17,170 nucleotides of DNA from Clostridium sp. CAG:413 (lineage in GTDB: Bacteria > Bacillota > Clostridia > Oscillospirales > Acutalibacteraceae): the NCBI GenBank assembly GCA_000431775.1, contig FR888195.1, positions 4,991 through 22,160 of the forward strand, in the 5' to 3' direction. The position numbers were made by a program, and so were the translations under genes. Every line of letters starts with the position of its first letter. Positions within the stretch are counted from its first letter, which is position 1. Positions 6,881-13,305 of this stretch are shown here, piece by piece. A model generated the notes under the pieces. It was not told where the DNA came from and made no database searches. It saw only the letters and a program-made list of their open reading frames with translations.

Positions 6881-8449
6881 TCAGGTTTCGCTATAGGTGC
6901 GAGCCTTTTCAAATTCGGCTTCCATCTCGGCCGAGGGCTTCTCGGTGAGAAGCGAAACGACCACGATGAAGATGCAGGAGACGAGGAATGCGGGAAGCAG
7001 CTCATAGATGCCGAAGATGCCGCCGAGGGGCTTGAGCAGGAGCTTCCAAACAAAGACGGATATACCGCCCGCGAGCATACCTGCGATAGCGCCGGGCCTG
7101 TTGACTCTCTTCCAGAAGAGGGAGAAGAGAATGATGGGGCCGAAGGTGGCGCCGAAGCCCGACCATGCGAAGGAAACGACCTCAAATATAACGCTGTTTT
7201 CGTCCCAGGCTATAGCCATGCCGAATACGGTGATGAGCAGGAGGACGGCTCTTGAGACGTGCATTATCTGCTTGTCGGTAGCGTTCTTTTTGATAACGCT
7301 GCCGAAGATATTCTTGGAGACTGCCGAGGCGGCTATCAGCAGATAGGAGTCGGAGGAGCTGATGGTCGCTGCGAGGATACCCGCCATCACCACGCCTGCA
7401 AGCAGGGGATGGAACAGGAGCTGTGCAAGGTGGGCAAAGACGTTCTCTGCGCCGCTTTGAGTTGCGAGGGCTGCGTCAGTGGGCAGGAGATATCTGCCGA
7501 GCACGCCGATGAATACGGCGGCGGTGAGCGAGATAACGACCCAGACTGTAGCTATACGGCGGGATCTTTTAAGCTCAGAGCTCTTACGGATAGCCATGAA
7601 ACGCAGGAGCACCTGGGGCACGCCGAAGTATCCGAGGCCCCACGAAGCGGTCGAAAGTATGGTAAGGAAGCCGTATTCCGAGCCTTCGCCGAAGAGCGGG
7701 GAGCCGTTAAGCGCCTGCTGCACTCCGTTGGTGTCGGTCACGGGGTTCGCAATTGCGGTCAGTGAGAAATAGCCGGGAATGGCTCTTGCGTTCTCAATAA
7801 CGGCGTTGATGCCGCCTGCCTTGACAGTGCCGCAGACAAACACCCCGACAAGGGCGATTATCATAACGACGGCCTGCATGAAGTCAGATGCACTCTCGGC
7901 AAGGAAACCGCCGAGAATGGTGTAGATGAGCACGAATGCGGCGCCGACTATCATCATCGAGTGATATGAATAGCCGAACAGGCCGGAGAAGAGCTTGCCG
8001 CAGGTGACGAAGCAGCTTGCTGCATAGATGGTGAAGAATATGATGATGAATCCGGCGGCGATGGTAAGTATGACCTTTTTCTTCTCATGGAAGCGGTTGC
8101 TCAGGAAGTCGGGCACGGTTATAGAGTTGCCCGATACTATCGAGTAGGAGCGGAGTCTCTTTGAGACGAGCAGCCAGTTGATATATGTGCCGACTGCGAG
8201 GCCGATAGCCGTCCAGGCGGCGTCGGCAATGCCGCACCAATAAGCAACGCCGGGCAGACCCATGAGGAGCCAGCCGCTCATGTCGGAAGCCTCGGCGCTC
8301 ATTGCGGCGACCCAGGGGCCGAGCGAGCGTCCGCCGAGGAAGTAGTTCTCTGAATTAGCCTGTGATTTCTTTGCGAAAAATATACCGATGAGAATGACTA
8401 TCAGCATATAGCCCGCCATTGCGATAAGCAGTTGGAGCTTTTCGCCCAT
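6881..8449 (-). CDS. putP: Sodium/proline symporter (SSS family)
   Basis: This 522-residue inner-membrane protein of the sodium:solute symporter family couples proline uptake to sodium entry. It has about 12-13 hydrophobic segments along its whole length. The diagnostic PutP stretch GGRSLGPWVAAMS (39-51) and ASDMSGWLLMGLPG (54-67) is present, including R41, D56, S58 and G59, which align with the residues shown in E. coli PutP to bind sodium and proline (R40, D55, S57, G58). A second conserved stretch, ILAATISSSDSYLL, supplies the serines of the sodium site. The length is close to E. coli PutP (502). ATG 8449 has AAAGGA 10 nt upstream. The gene has its own promoter (8494-8522) and terminator. 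Uptake of another amino acid is possible. Confidence 0.92.
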   Translation of the reverse strand: MGEKLQLLIAMAGYMLIVILIGIFFAKKSQANSENYFLGGRSLGPWVAAMSAEASDMSGWLLMGLPGVAYWCGIADAAWTAIGLAVGTYINWLLVSKRLRSYSIVSGNSITVPDFLSNRFHEKKKVILTIAAGFIIIFFTIYAASCFVTCGKLFSGLFGYSYHSMMIVGAAFVLIYTILGGFLAESASDFMQAVVMIIALVGVFVCGTVKAGGINAVIENARAIPGYFSLTAIANPVTDTNGVQQALNGSPLFGEGSEYGFLTILSTASWGLGYFGVPQVLLRFMAIRKSSELKRSRRIATVWVVISLTAAVFIGVLGRYLLPTDAALATQSGAENVFAHLAQLLFHPLLAGVVMAGILAATISSSDSYLLIAASAVSKNIFGSVIKKNATDKQIMHVSRAVLLLITVFGMAIAWDENSVIFEVVSFAWSGFGATFGPIILFSLFWKRVNRPGAIAGMLAGGISVFVWKLLLKPLGGIFGIYELLPAFLVSCIFIVVVSLLTEKPSAEMEAEFEKARTYSET

Positions 8450-8493
8450 GTAGCATCGTTCCTTTCATGCTTGTATTACAAAATTATTTCTTA

Positions 8494-8522
8494 ATTGTAT
8501 CATAACTGTGAACAAAATACAA
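8494..8522 (-). promoter_or_regulatory. Promoter of putP with extended -10 (minus strand)
   Basis: On the minus strand, TTGTAT (8517-8522) and TACAAT (8494-8499) are 17 bp apart, and TGA directly before the -10 makes it an extended -10. A 12-bp perfect palindrome TTTTTCGAAAAA (8528-8539) lies just upstream and could be an operator. Confidence 0.65.
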
Positions 8523-8581
8523 CATCATTTTTCGAAAAAATTAACTTTTCTTGTATTTTAATACTTTCGGGCTTTGCAATC

Positions 8582-8610
8582 TTGACCTTAGACGTTATTT
8601 ATGGTAAATT
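8582..8610 (+). promoter_or_regulatory. Promoter of the glmU-like/glmM pair (plus strand)
   Basis: TTGACC (8582-8587) and TAAATT (8605-8610) are 17 bp apart, with TGG before the -10 as an extended element. The predicted start is near 8617, which leaves a 5' UTR of about 100 nt. A separate TATAAT at 8654-8659 has no matching -35. Confidence 0.6.
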
Positions 8611-8679
8611 TAATTCGGGATTTATGATAAATCCGTGTATTTGCATTCATTTTTATAATAGAATAAAAACAGCATCTTT

Positions 8680-8699
8680 CCGATACTATCCGATACTAT
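8680..8699 (+). repeat. Perfect 10-bp tandem repeat before the ribosome site
   Basis: CCGATACTAT occurs twice back to back (8680-8689 and 8690-8699), directly before the Shine-Dalgarno sequence AGAAGGA (8705-8711) of the glmU-like gene. The repeat lies in the 5' UTR and has no evident coding role. Confidence 0.85.
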
Positions 8700-8717
8700 A
8701 TGAAAGAAGGAAAAATT

Positions 8718-9380
8718 TTGAATCTAAGGATAAGCGAGCTTTACGACCTCAGCCATACCGCCGCGGCGGATTATCTCGGCGTATTTGAATACCCGTGGGA
8801 GGCGCTCGGCGGCATCAAAGAGATGATAATCTCGCTCGGCAGAGGGCTTGACAGCTCCGAATACAGGCTTCTCGGCGAGAATGTGTGGGTCCATGTCAGC
8901 GCCCGCATAGCTCCGACGGCGTTTATAGGCGCTCCGTGCATAATCGGCGCCGATACCGAGGTGCGCCACTGCGCCTTTATCAGAGGCTCTGCCCTGATAG
9001 GCAGCGGCTGCGTTGTCGGCAATTCCGTTGAGGTGAAGAATGCTATTATCTTTGACAACGTGCAGGTGCCGCATTATAATTATGTCGGCGACAGCATCCT
9101 CGGCTACCGCTCCCACATGGGCGCGGGGTCGATAACCTCAAATGTCAAATCAGATAAATCCCTCGTTGTCGTCAAAAATGAGGGAGAGATGATAGAAACG
9201 GGTCTTAAAAAATTCGGTGCAATGCTCGGCGACTTCGTTGAGGTCGGCTGCAACAGCGTGCTGAATCCCGGAACTGTCATCGGCAGAGGCACTAATATCT
9301 ATCCGCTCTCGTGCGTTCGGGGCGTTGTGCCGCCGCAGAGCATCTATAAAACGGGCGGCGTTATAGTAAAGAAATCATAA
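8718..9380 (+). CDS. Left-handed beta-helix acetyltransferase, GlmU C-terminal-like
   Basis: The 220-residue protein resembles the acetyltransferase half of GlmU, which makes N-acetylglucosamine-1-phosphate from glucosamine-1-phosphate and acetyl-CoA. Hexapeptide repeats run from about residue 62 to 200. The stretch around 118-142 aligns with the GlmU active site: H119 and Y122 match E. coli H363 and Y366, followed by GAGSITSN with N142. There is no N-terminal uridylyltransferase domain, only about 50 residues of helix-like sequence, so UTP transfer must come from another protein. The start chosen is TTG 8718, 6 nt after AGAAGGA. An in-frame ATG at 8700 has no ribosome site and would swallow it. 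The gene directly precedes glmM, the preceding pathway step, which supports the role. Acetyl acceptor and catalysis are inferred. Confidence 0.82.
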   Translation: MNLRISELYDLSHTAAADYLGVFEYPWEALGGIKEMIISLGRGLDSSEYRLLGENVWVHVSARIAPTAFIGAPCIIGADTEVRHCAFIRGSALIGSGCVVGNSVEVKNAIIFDNVQVPHYNYVGDSILGYRSHMGAGSITSNVKSDKSLVVVKNEGEMIETGLKKFGAMLGDFVEVGCNSVLNPGTVIGRGTNIYPLSCVRGVVPPQSIYKTGGVIVKKS

Positions 9381-9410
9381 CTTCATCACAATATTGAAAA
9401 GAGGTCAATT

Positions 9411-10796
9411 ATGGGCAGATATTTCGGCACCGACGGCTTCAGAGGCGAGGCAAACGAAAACCTCACCGCCGACGAAGCGTATAAGGTCGGCAGATTCCTC
9501 GGCTGGTATTTCGGCGAGTTAAAAAGGCGCTCGGGCTTGACCGAGAGCGCAAAGGTCGTTATAGGCAAGGATACAAGGCGCTCAAGCTATATGTTTGAAT
9601 ACGCCCTCGTTGCGGGTCTCACCGCCTCCGGAGCGGACGCATACCTCCTCCACGTCACCACCACACCCTCCGTCGCATATGTGACAAGGGTCGACGGCTT
9701 TGACTGCGGAATTATGATATCCGCAAGCCATAACCCCTACTACGATAACGGCATCAAGCTGATAAACCATGAAGGCGAGAAGCTCGGCGAGGATACGATA
9801 GCTTATATCGAGGATTACCTTGACGGCAAGCTCGAGATATTCGGCGAAAGCATGAGCGAGGTGCCGTTCGCAAAGAGAAACGCTATAGGCAGGACTGTGG
9901 ACTACGTCTCCGGCAGAAACAGATATATCGGCTACCTCATCTCGCTCGGTATGTATTCATTTAGGGGAGTTAAGGTCGGCCTTGACTGCGCCAACGGCAG
10001 CTCGTGGAATATCGCAAAGGCGGTTTTTGACGCCCTGGGCGCAACTACCTATGTTATTAACGCCGAGCCGAGCGGCTTCAATATCAACGAGAACGCAGGC
10101 TCGACCCACATTGAGGGGCTTCAGAAATTAGTCGTCGAGAAAGGGCTGGATGTCGGCTTTGCCTACGACGGCGACGCCGACCGGTGCCTTTGCGTCGACG
10201 AAAAAGGCAATGTCATTTCGGGCGACCATATCCTTTATATCTGCGGCCGCTATATGAAGGAGCGCGGCACGCTCACCAATAACACCGTCGTCACCACCAT
10301 AATGTCGAATCTCGGGCTTTATAAAGCGTTTGACGAGCTTGGCATCGACTACGCCAAAACGGCGGTCGGCGACAAATACGTCTATGAGTATATGATGAAA
10401 AATCATAATCGCCTCGGCGGCGAGCAGTCGGGTCATATCATTTTCTCAAAGTATGCCTCGACCGGCGACGGAATTCTCACAAGCCTCAAGGTCATGGAGG
10501 TCATAATGGCGAAGAAAACGTCGCTGAGCAAGCTGGCGGAGCCGCTTGTAATCTATCCGCAGGTGCTCGAAAATGTGCGGGTCAGCGATAAGGCGGCGGC
10601 GCAGGCGGATAAAGACGTCTGCAAGGCTGTGGACGCGGCTGCCGAAGCCCTCGGCGATTCGGGCAGGATCCTTGTGAGAGAATCGGGCACCGAGCCGCTC
10701 GTCAGAGTCATGGTCGAGGCGGAGAGCATAGAGATCTGCCGCAAGTACGTTGACAGCGTTGTAAAAGTCATCCTTGATAAAGGCTACGGTGTGTAA
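9411..10796 (+). CDS. glmM: Phosphoglucosamine mutase
   Basis: This 461-residue cytoplasmic enzyme converts glucosamine-6-phosphate to glucosamine-1-phosphate for UDP-GlcNAc and peptidoglycan synthesis. The alpha-D-phosphohexomutase signature is complete: active-site ISASHNP (103-109) with phospho-serine S106, the magnesium loop DGDADR (253-258), the sugar-specificity GGEQSGH motif and the phosphate-binding RESGTEPLVRVMVE near the C-terminus. The opening RYFGTDGFRG is the usual GlmM N-terminus, and the length is close to B. subtilis GlmM (448). RBS AAAGAGG lies about 6 nt before the ATG. It follows the GlmU-like gene by 30 nt and shares its transcript, which ends at the terminator at 10803. 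No unusual residues are seen. Confidence 0.95.
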   Translation: MGRYFGTDGFRGEANENLTADEAYKVGRFLGWYFGELKRRSGLTESAKVVIGKDTRRSSYMFEYALVAGLTASGADAYLLHVTTTPSVAYVTRVDGFDCGIMISASHNPYYDNGIKLINHEGEKLGEDTIAYIEDYLDGKLEIFGESMSEVPFAKRNAIGRTVDYVSGRNRYIGYLISLGMYSFRGVKVGLDCANGSSWNIAKAVFDALGATTYVINAEPSGFNINENAGSTHIEGLQKLVVEKGLDVGFAYDGDADRCLCVDEKGNVISGDHILYICGRYMKERGTLTNNTVVTTIMSNLGLYKAFDELGIDYAKTAVGDKYVYEYMMKNHNRLGGEQSGHIIFSKYASTGDGILTSLKVMEVIMAKKTSLSKLAEPLVIYPQVLENVRVSDKAAAQADKDVCKAVDAAAEALGDSGRILVRESGTEPLVRVMVEAESIEICRKYVDSVVKVILDKGYGV

Positions 10797-10802
10797 AACG
10801 AC

Positions 10803-10837
10803 AGCCCGGGTGTTGAACCCGGGCTTTGTTCTTTATT
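10803..10837 (+). terminator. Terminator after glmM (possibly bidirectional)
   Basis: AGCCCGGGT (10803-10811) and ACCCGGGCT (10817-10825) form a perfect 9-bp stem with a 5-nt loop, followed by TTTGTTCTTTATTT. The convergent minus-strand gene ends at 10833. On that strand the hairpin is followed by a weaker GTCGTTTT, so it may serve both genes. Confidence 0.9.
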
Positions 10838-11789
10838 TGTCTTGTTCCGCTTCTGAATAGTCAACCTCAATAAAACCGTTGTTGATAAAGAGTTCCTCTT
10901 TCTCGTCGGCTTTATGGTTGGGATTACTAAGAAGAGTGTCGTTAAGCGAAGCCTTCAATTTGTCACAGCAAGGCTTGAATGACACAAAAGTAAGTCCACC
11001 GCCTATAACGCCGCCGACAACGGGAATAGTCTTTTTAAAGAAGCCGGCAAAAACGTCTTTCGTCATTTTGACACCGAACCATTTTGCTACGCTTTTAACA
11101 AGCGGATAAAGCGTTCCTTTGGTTAGCGCTGTGTTTAATAACTTCTTTTCTATGCCCTTTGCGAAAGCGTTTGCAATGGCCTTGATTGCATTATTGGCAC
11201 CTACAACGCCGTACATAACGCCCAAACAAACGATAAGTATGTTCATTGTTTCAGAGTCAAAACCTTGCGTTTCTTCATTAATACCTATTTCGGGAAAACC
11301 ATAGAGATACATCAGCTTTTGTGCTGCACGGAGCATATAACCGTAATACTGAATGATATCGGCGGGTATGGTCGCCGCCATAGCGGCTCCTCCGGGTGCG
11401 CCGAGAGCGGTGGATATTCCTGTTACGCAAAGCCTTTCATATTTTATTACATTTTCGGCAATGGATTCTATTTCCTCCTGTGATATCCCGGCTTGTGCAG
11501 GGGTGGTTGCTATTGCTTTGTCTATTACCTCTTTGGGTTGGGTCTTAATTAGCTCTTTTGCCAAAAAATCGTCTCGTCGGATTCTGATGCCGGGAGTTTT
11601 AAGACCCAATGTAATTATGTCCTCGATGTCAACTTTCCCGTCACCATTTAAGTCGATTTTTGAAACAACGCTGTCCTTTGACTTTGAAATTGTTTGTTTC
11701 CCTTTTGCCGCAAGCGATTTTGCAGCTTTCCCGGCTTTGTCAGTAAGGTTTTGCGTCATTTGGCCGATTGAATCTTTGTCCAATTTCAT
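10833..11789 (-). CDS. EcsC-like protein with an EF-hand/dockerin-type calcium loop
   Basis: This 318-residue protein begins with a Lys/Ala-rich helical segment (about 8-44). A calcium-loop motif follows, DLNGDGKVDIED (46-57), the 12-residue pattern of EF-hands and dockerins with D46, N48, D50, D54 and D57. The main part (about 100-285) carries glycine-rich hydrophobic stretches: GAPGGAAMAATIPADIIQYY (131-150), a hydrophobic helix at 184-197 and KTIPVVGGVIGGGL (253-266). This resembles EcsC-family proteins, whose function is poorly known. There is no signal peptide. The start is ATG 11789, 10 nt after AAAGGA; an upstream GTG at 11798 is too close to it. GC is visibly lower than its neighbours (25/60 in 11041-11100 against 42/60 in 14821-14880), hinting at different ancestry. 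A structured leader with a terminator precedes it. The family call is by eye only. Confidence 0.7.
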   Translation of the reverse strand: MKLDKDSIGQMTQNLTDKAGKAAKSLAAKGKQTISKSKDSVVSKIDLNGDGKVDIEDIITLGLKTPGIRIRRDDFLAKELIKTQPKEVIDKAIATTPAQAGISQEEIESIAENVIKYERLCVTGISTALGAPGGAAMAATIPADIIQYYGYMLRAAQKLMYLYGFPEIGINEETQGFDSETMNILIVCLGVMYGVVGANNAIKAIANAFAKGIEKKLLNTALTKGTLYPLVKSVAKWFGVKMTKDVFAGFFKKTIPVVGGVIGGGLTFVSFKPCCDKLKASLNDTLLSNPNHKADEKEELFINNGFIEVDYSEAEQDK

Positions 11790-11813
11790 TTGTACCACTT
11801 CCTTTAATTATTA

Positions 11814-11825
11814 AGCCGAACGGCT
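11814..11825 (-). promoter_or_regulatory. Small hairpin before the EcsC-like gene's ribosome site
   Basis: AGCCGAACGGCT is a 5-bp inverted repeat with a 2-nt centre, about 12-15 nt upstream of the AAAGGA site of the EcsC-like gene. It could modulate ribosome access, but it is short and may be chance. Confidence 0.25.
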
Positions 11826-11856
11826 CATAGAAGAGCTTGTATTTTTCGCGTGAAAT

Positions 11857-11892
11857 CAAAAAAGTGCATAGCCCCTTTCAGAGCTATGCACT
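11857..11892 (-). terminator. Intrinsic terminator inside the EcsC-like gene's leader
   Basis: On the minus strand, AGTGCATAGC (11883-11892) pairs with GCTATGCACT (11863-11872) in a perfect 10-bp stem with a 10-nt loop, followed by a run of T (11857-11862). It lies about 67 nt upstream of the start codon and downstream of a promoter and structured RNA, the position of a riboswitch expression platform. Confidence 0.9.
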
Positions 11893-12040
11893 CGAAAAAC
11901 ATACAAACTCTGACATAAGGTTGCTATACACTTACATTATCCTCACCACAAAGTTCAGAAAGCCAGAGCGTACGCTTTTACTAAAGTAGCGTACACTTTG
12001 CGGTGAAAATAATACTCCTATTTTAATGTAAGTATATAGC
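11857..12040 (-). ncRNA. Structured leader RNA: candidate riboswitch or attenuator
   Basis: From a predicted start at about 12040, the minus-strand RNA folds into three nested stems. P1 pairs 12024-12040 with 11923-11939 (17 bp, one G-U). P2 pairs 11996-12005 with 11944-11953 (10 bp, one G-U). P3 pairs 11988-11994 with 11970-11976 (7 bp). The internal loops are asymmetric (about 18 nt on the 5' side of P1/P2; 16 nt on the 3' side of P2/P3). A terminator follows at 11857-11892. The P1 3' arm can also pair with the terminator 3' arm (10/10), and the P1 5' arm with the terminator 5' arm (9/10), so the two states exclude each other. It is about 184 nt long. A 6S-like standalone RNA is the main alternative. 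I do not recognise a known riboswitch core. Confidence 0.65.
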
Positions 12041-12046
12041 ATAATC

Positions 12047-12075
12047 ATTATATCATAACAATTCTGGAATGTCTA
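12047..12075 (-). promoter_or_regulatory. Promoter of the structured leader RNA (minus strand)
   Basis: TAGACA (12070-12075) and TATAAT (12047-12052) are 17 bp apart on the minus strand, with TGA directly upstream of the -10 (extended -10). The predicted start at 12040-12042 coincides with the first paired base of stem P1, which supports the call. Confidence 0.8.
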
Positions 12076-12080
12076 CATAT

Positions 12081-12128
12081 TTAAAAAGAAATCCTCCGTA
12101 ACGGCCCAGCCGCTGCGGAGGATTTTTC
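12081..12128. terminator. Terminator after isocitrate dehydrogenase, usable on both strands
   Basis: AATCCTCCG (12090-12098) pairs with CGGAGGATT (12116-12124), with an inner CGGC/GCCG stem. T-runs lie on both sides: TTTCTTTTT after it on the minus strand and TTTTT on the plus strand. It ends the icd transcript just upstream of the leader RNA promoter. Confidence 0.85.
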
Positions 12129-12137
12129 ATGTCGTAA

Positions 12138-13304
12138 TTATGCGAGCTTTGAGAGGGTATCCATTACATAGTTGCCGAATTCTTCACAGGTGCAGCCGTC
12201 GGCTCTGCCGGTAATATGGAGCTTCTTCTCCTCATACATGCAGATGTCGAGCGCTCTCTCGAGCTTGTCTGCCTCGGCCTGCTTGCCGATGTGAGAGAGG
12301 AGCATGACCGCAGCCCTGAGCATTGAGCACGGGTCTGCATACTTACCTCTGCCCTCGCGCACCATTCTGGGAGCCGAGCCGTGGATAGCCTCAAACATGG
12401 CGTATTTCTTGCCGATGTTTGCGCTGCCCGCCGTGCCGACGCCGCCCTGGAACTCAGCGGCCTCGTCGGTGATTATGTCGCCGTAAAGGTTGGGCAGGAC
12501 GAATACCTTGAAGTCCTTGCGCCTCTTGGGGTCGATGAGTTTTGCGGTGGTGATGTCGATATACCACTCATCAGTCGTTATCTCGGGATATTCCTTGCCT
12601 ATCTCCTTGCAGAGGTTGAGGAATTTGCCGTCGGTGGTCTTTATGACGTTTGCCTTTTGGATTATTGATACCCTGTCCTTGTGGTTTCTTCTTGCATAGT
12701 CATATGCGAGCCTTGCTATCCTCTGCGAGCCCTCGGTGGTGGTGACAACGAAGTCCATAGCGAGATCGTCGGTAACATTCACGCCCTTGGAGCCGACGGC
12801 GTATGCGCCCTCGGTGTTCTCGCGGAAGAAGGTCCAGTCAATGCCCTCAGAGGGGACCTTGACGGGGCGAAGGTTTGCAAAGAGGTCAAGCGCCTTCCTC
12901 ATTGCGACGTTTGCGCTCTCGATATTCGGCCACGGGTCGCCCGCCTGCGGGGTGGTGGTGGGGCCTTTGAGGATAACGGGGCACTGCTTCAGCTCCTCGA
13001 GCACGTCGTCGGGGATAGCCTTGTTGACGGCAACTCTGTTCTCAATGGTGAGGCCGTCGATGCTCTTGAATTCGATCTTACCGCTGTCAACGTCGCTCTT
13101 GAGCAGGAATTTGAGCACTCTTGCGGCCTCGCTCGTGATGATGGGGCCTATGCCGTCGCCGCCGCAAACGCCTATGGTCAGCTTATCGAGCTTTGAGTAG
13201 TCGATGAAGTCGCCCTGCTTCTTTATTGCTTCGCTTCTTGCATCCTGCTCTCTGATAAGAGCTTCAAATTTGTCGAGCGCGTTTTTGATTTGAGCTTCAG
13301 TCAT
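12138..13304 (-). CDS. icd: Isocitrate dehydrogenase (isocitrate/isopropylmalate DH family)
   Basis: This 388-residue enzyme oxidises and decarboxylates isocitrate to 2-oxoglutarate. Substrate and metal residues are visible: S130, N132 and R136 in ESANVAMR, R146 in LRP, R161 and Y168 in RENTEGAY, K222 in KANVIK, and the metal aspartates in NLYGDIITDEAAE (272-284). The segment HGSAPRM (309-315 region) carries Arg-Met where NADP enzymes have Lys-Tyr and NAD enzymes usually Asp-Ile, so the coenzyme is unclear. Homoisocitrate or isopropylmalate dehydrogenase is less likely because the ESANVAMRKALDLFANLRP stretch matches isocitrate enzymes and aconitase is next door. The start is ATG 13304, 1 nt after the aconitase stop, with GGAG as ribosome site; a longer frame would overlap aconitase. 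It is co-transcribed with aconitase and followed by a terminator. Confidence 0.9.
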   Translation of the reverse strand: MTEAQIKNALDKFEALIREQDARSEAIKKQGDFIDYSKLDKLTIGVCGGDGIGPIITSEAARVLKFLLKSDVDSGKIEFKSIDGLTIENRVAVNKAIPDDVLEELKQCPVILKGPTTTPQAGDPWPNIESANVAMRKALDLFANLRPVKVPSEGIDWTFFRENTEGAYAVGSKGVNVTDDLAMDFVVTTTEGSQRIARLAYDYARRNHKDRVSIIQKANVIKTTDGKFLNLCKEIGKEYPEITTDEWYIDITTAKLIDPKRRKDFKVFVLPNLYGDIITDEAAEFQGGVGTAGSANIGKKYAMFEAIHGSAPRMVREGRGKYADPCSMLRAAVMLLSHIGKQAEADKLERALDICMYEEKKLHITGRADGCTCEEFGNYVMDTLSKLA

Positions 13305-13305
13305 A

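Noticed and set aside
8654..8659. TATAAT as a second plus-strand promoter
   Set aside because: It is a perfect -10 hexamer, but no -35-like hexamer lies 16-18 bp upstream and no extended -10 is present.
11923..12040. Miniature inverted-repeat mobile element (MITE) at the structured leader
   Set aside because: The outer inverted repeat looks like terminal repeats, but no target-site duplication is visible. Promoter, start site and terminator line up with the stem, which fits an RNA better. It cannot be fully excluded without copy-number data.
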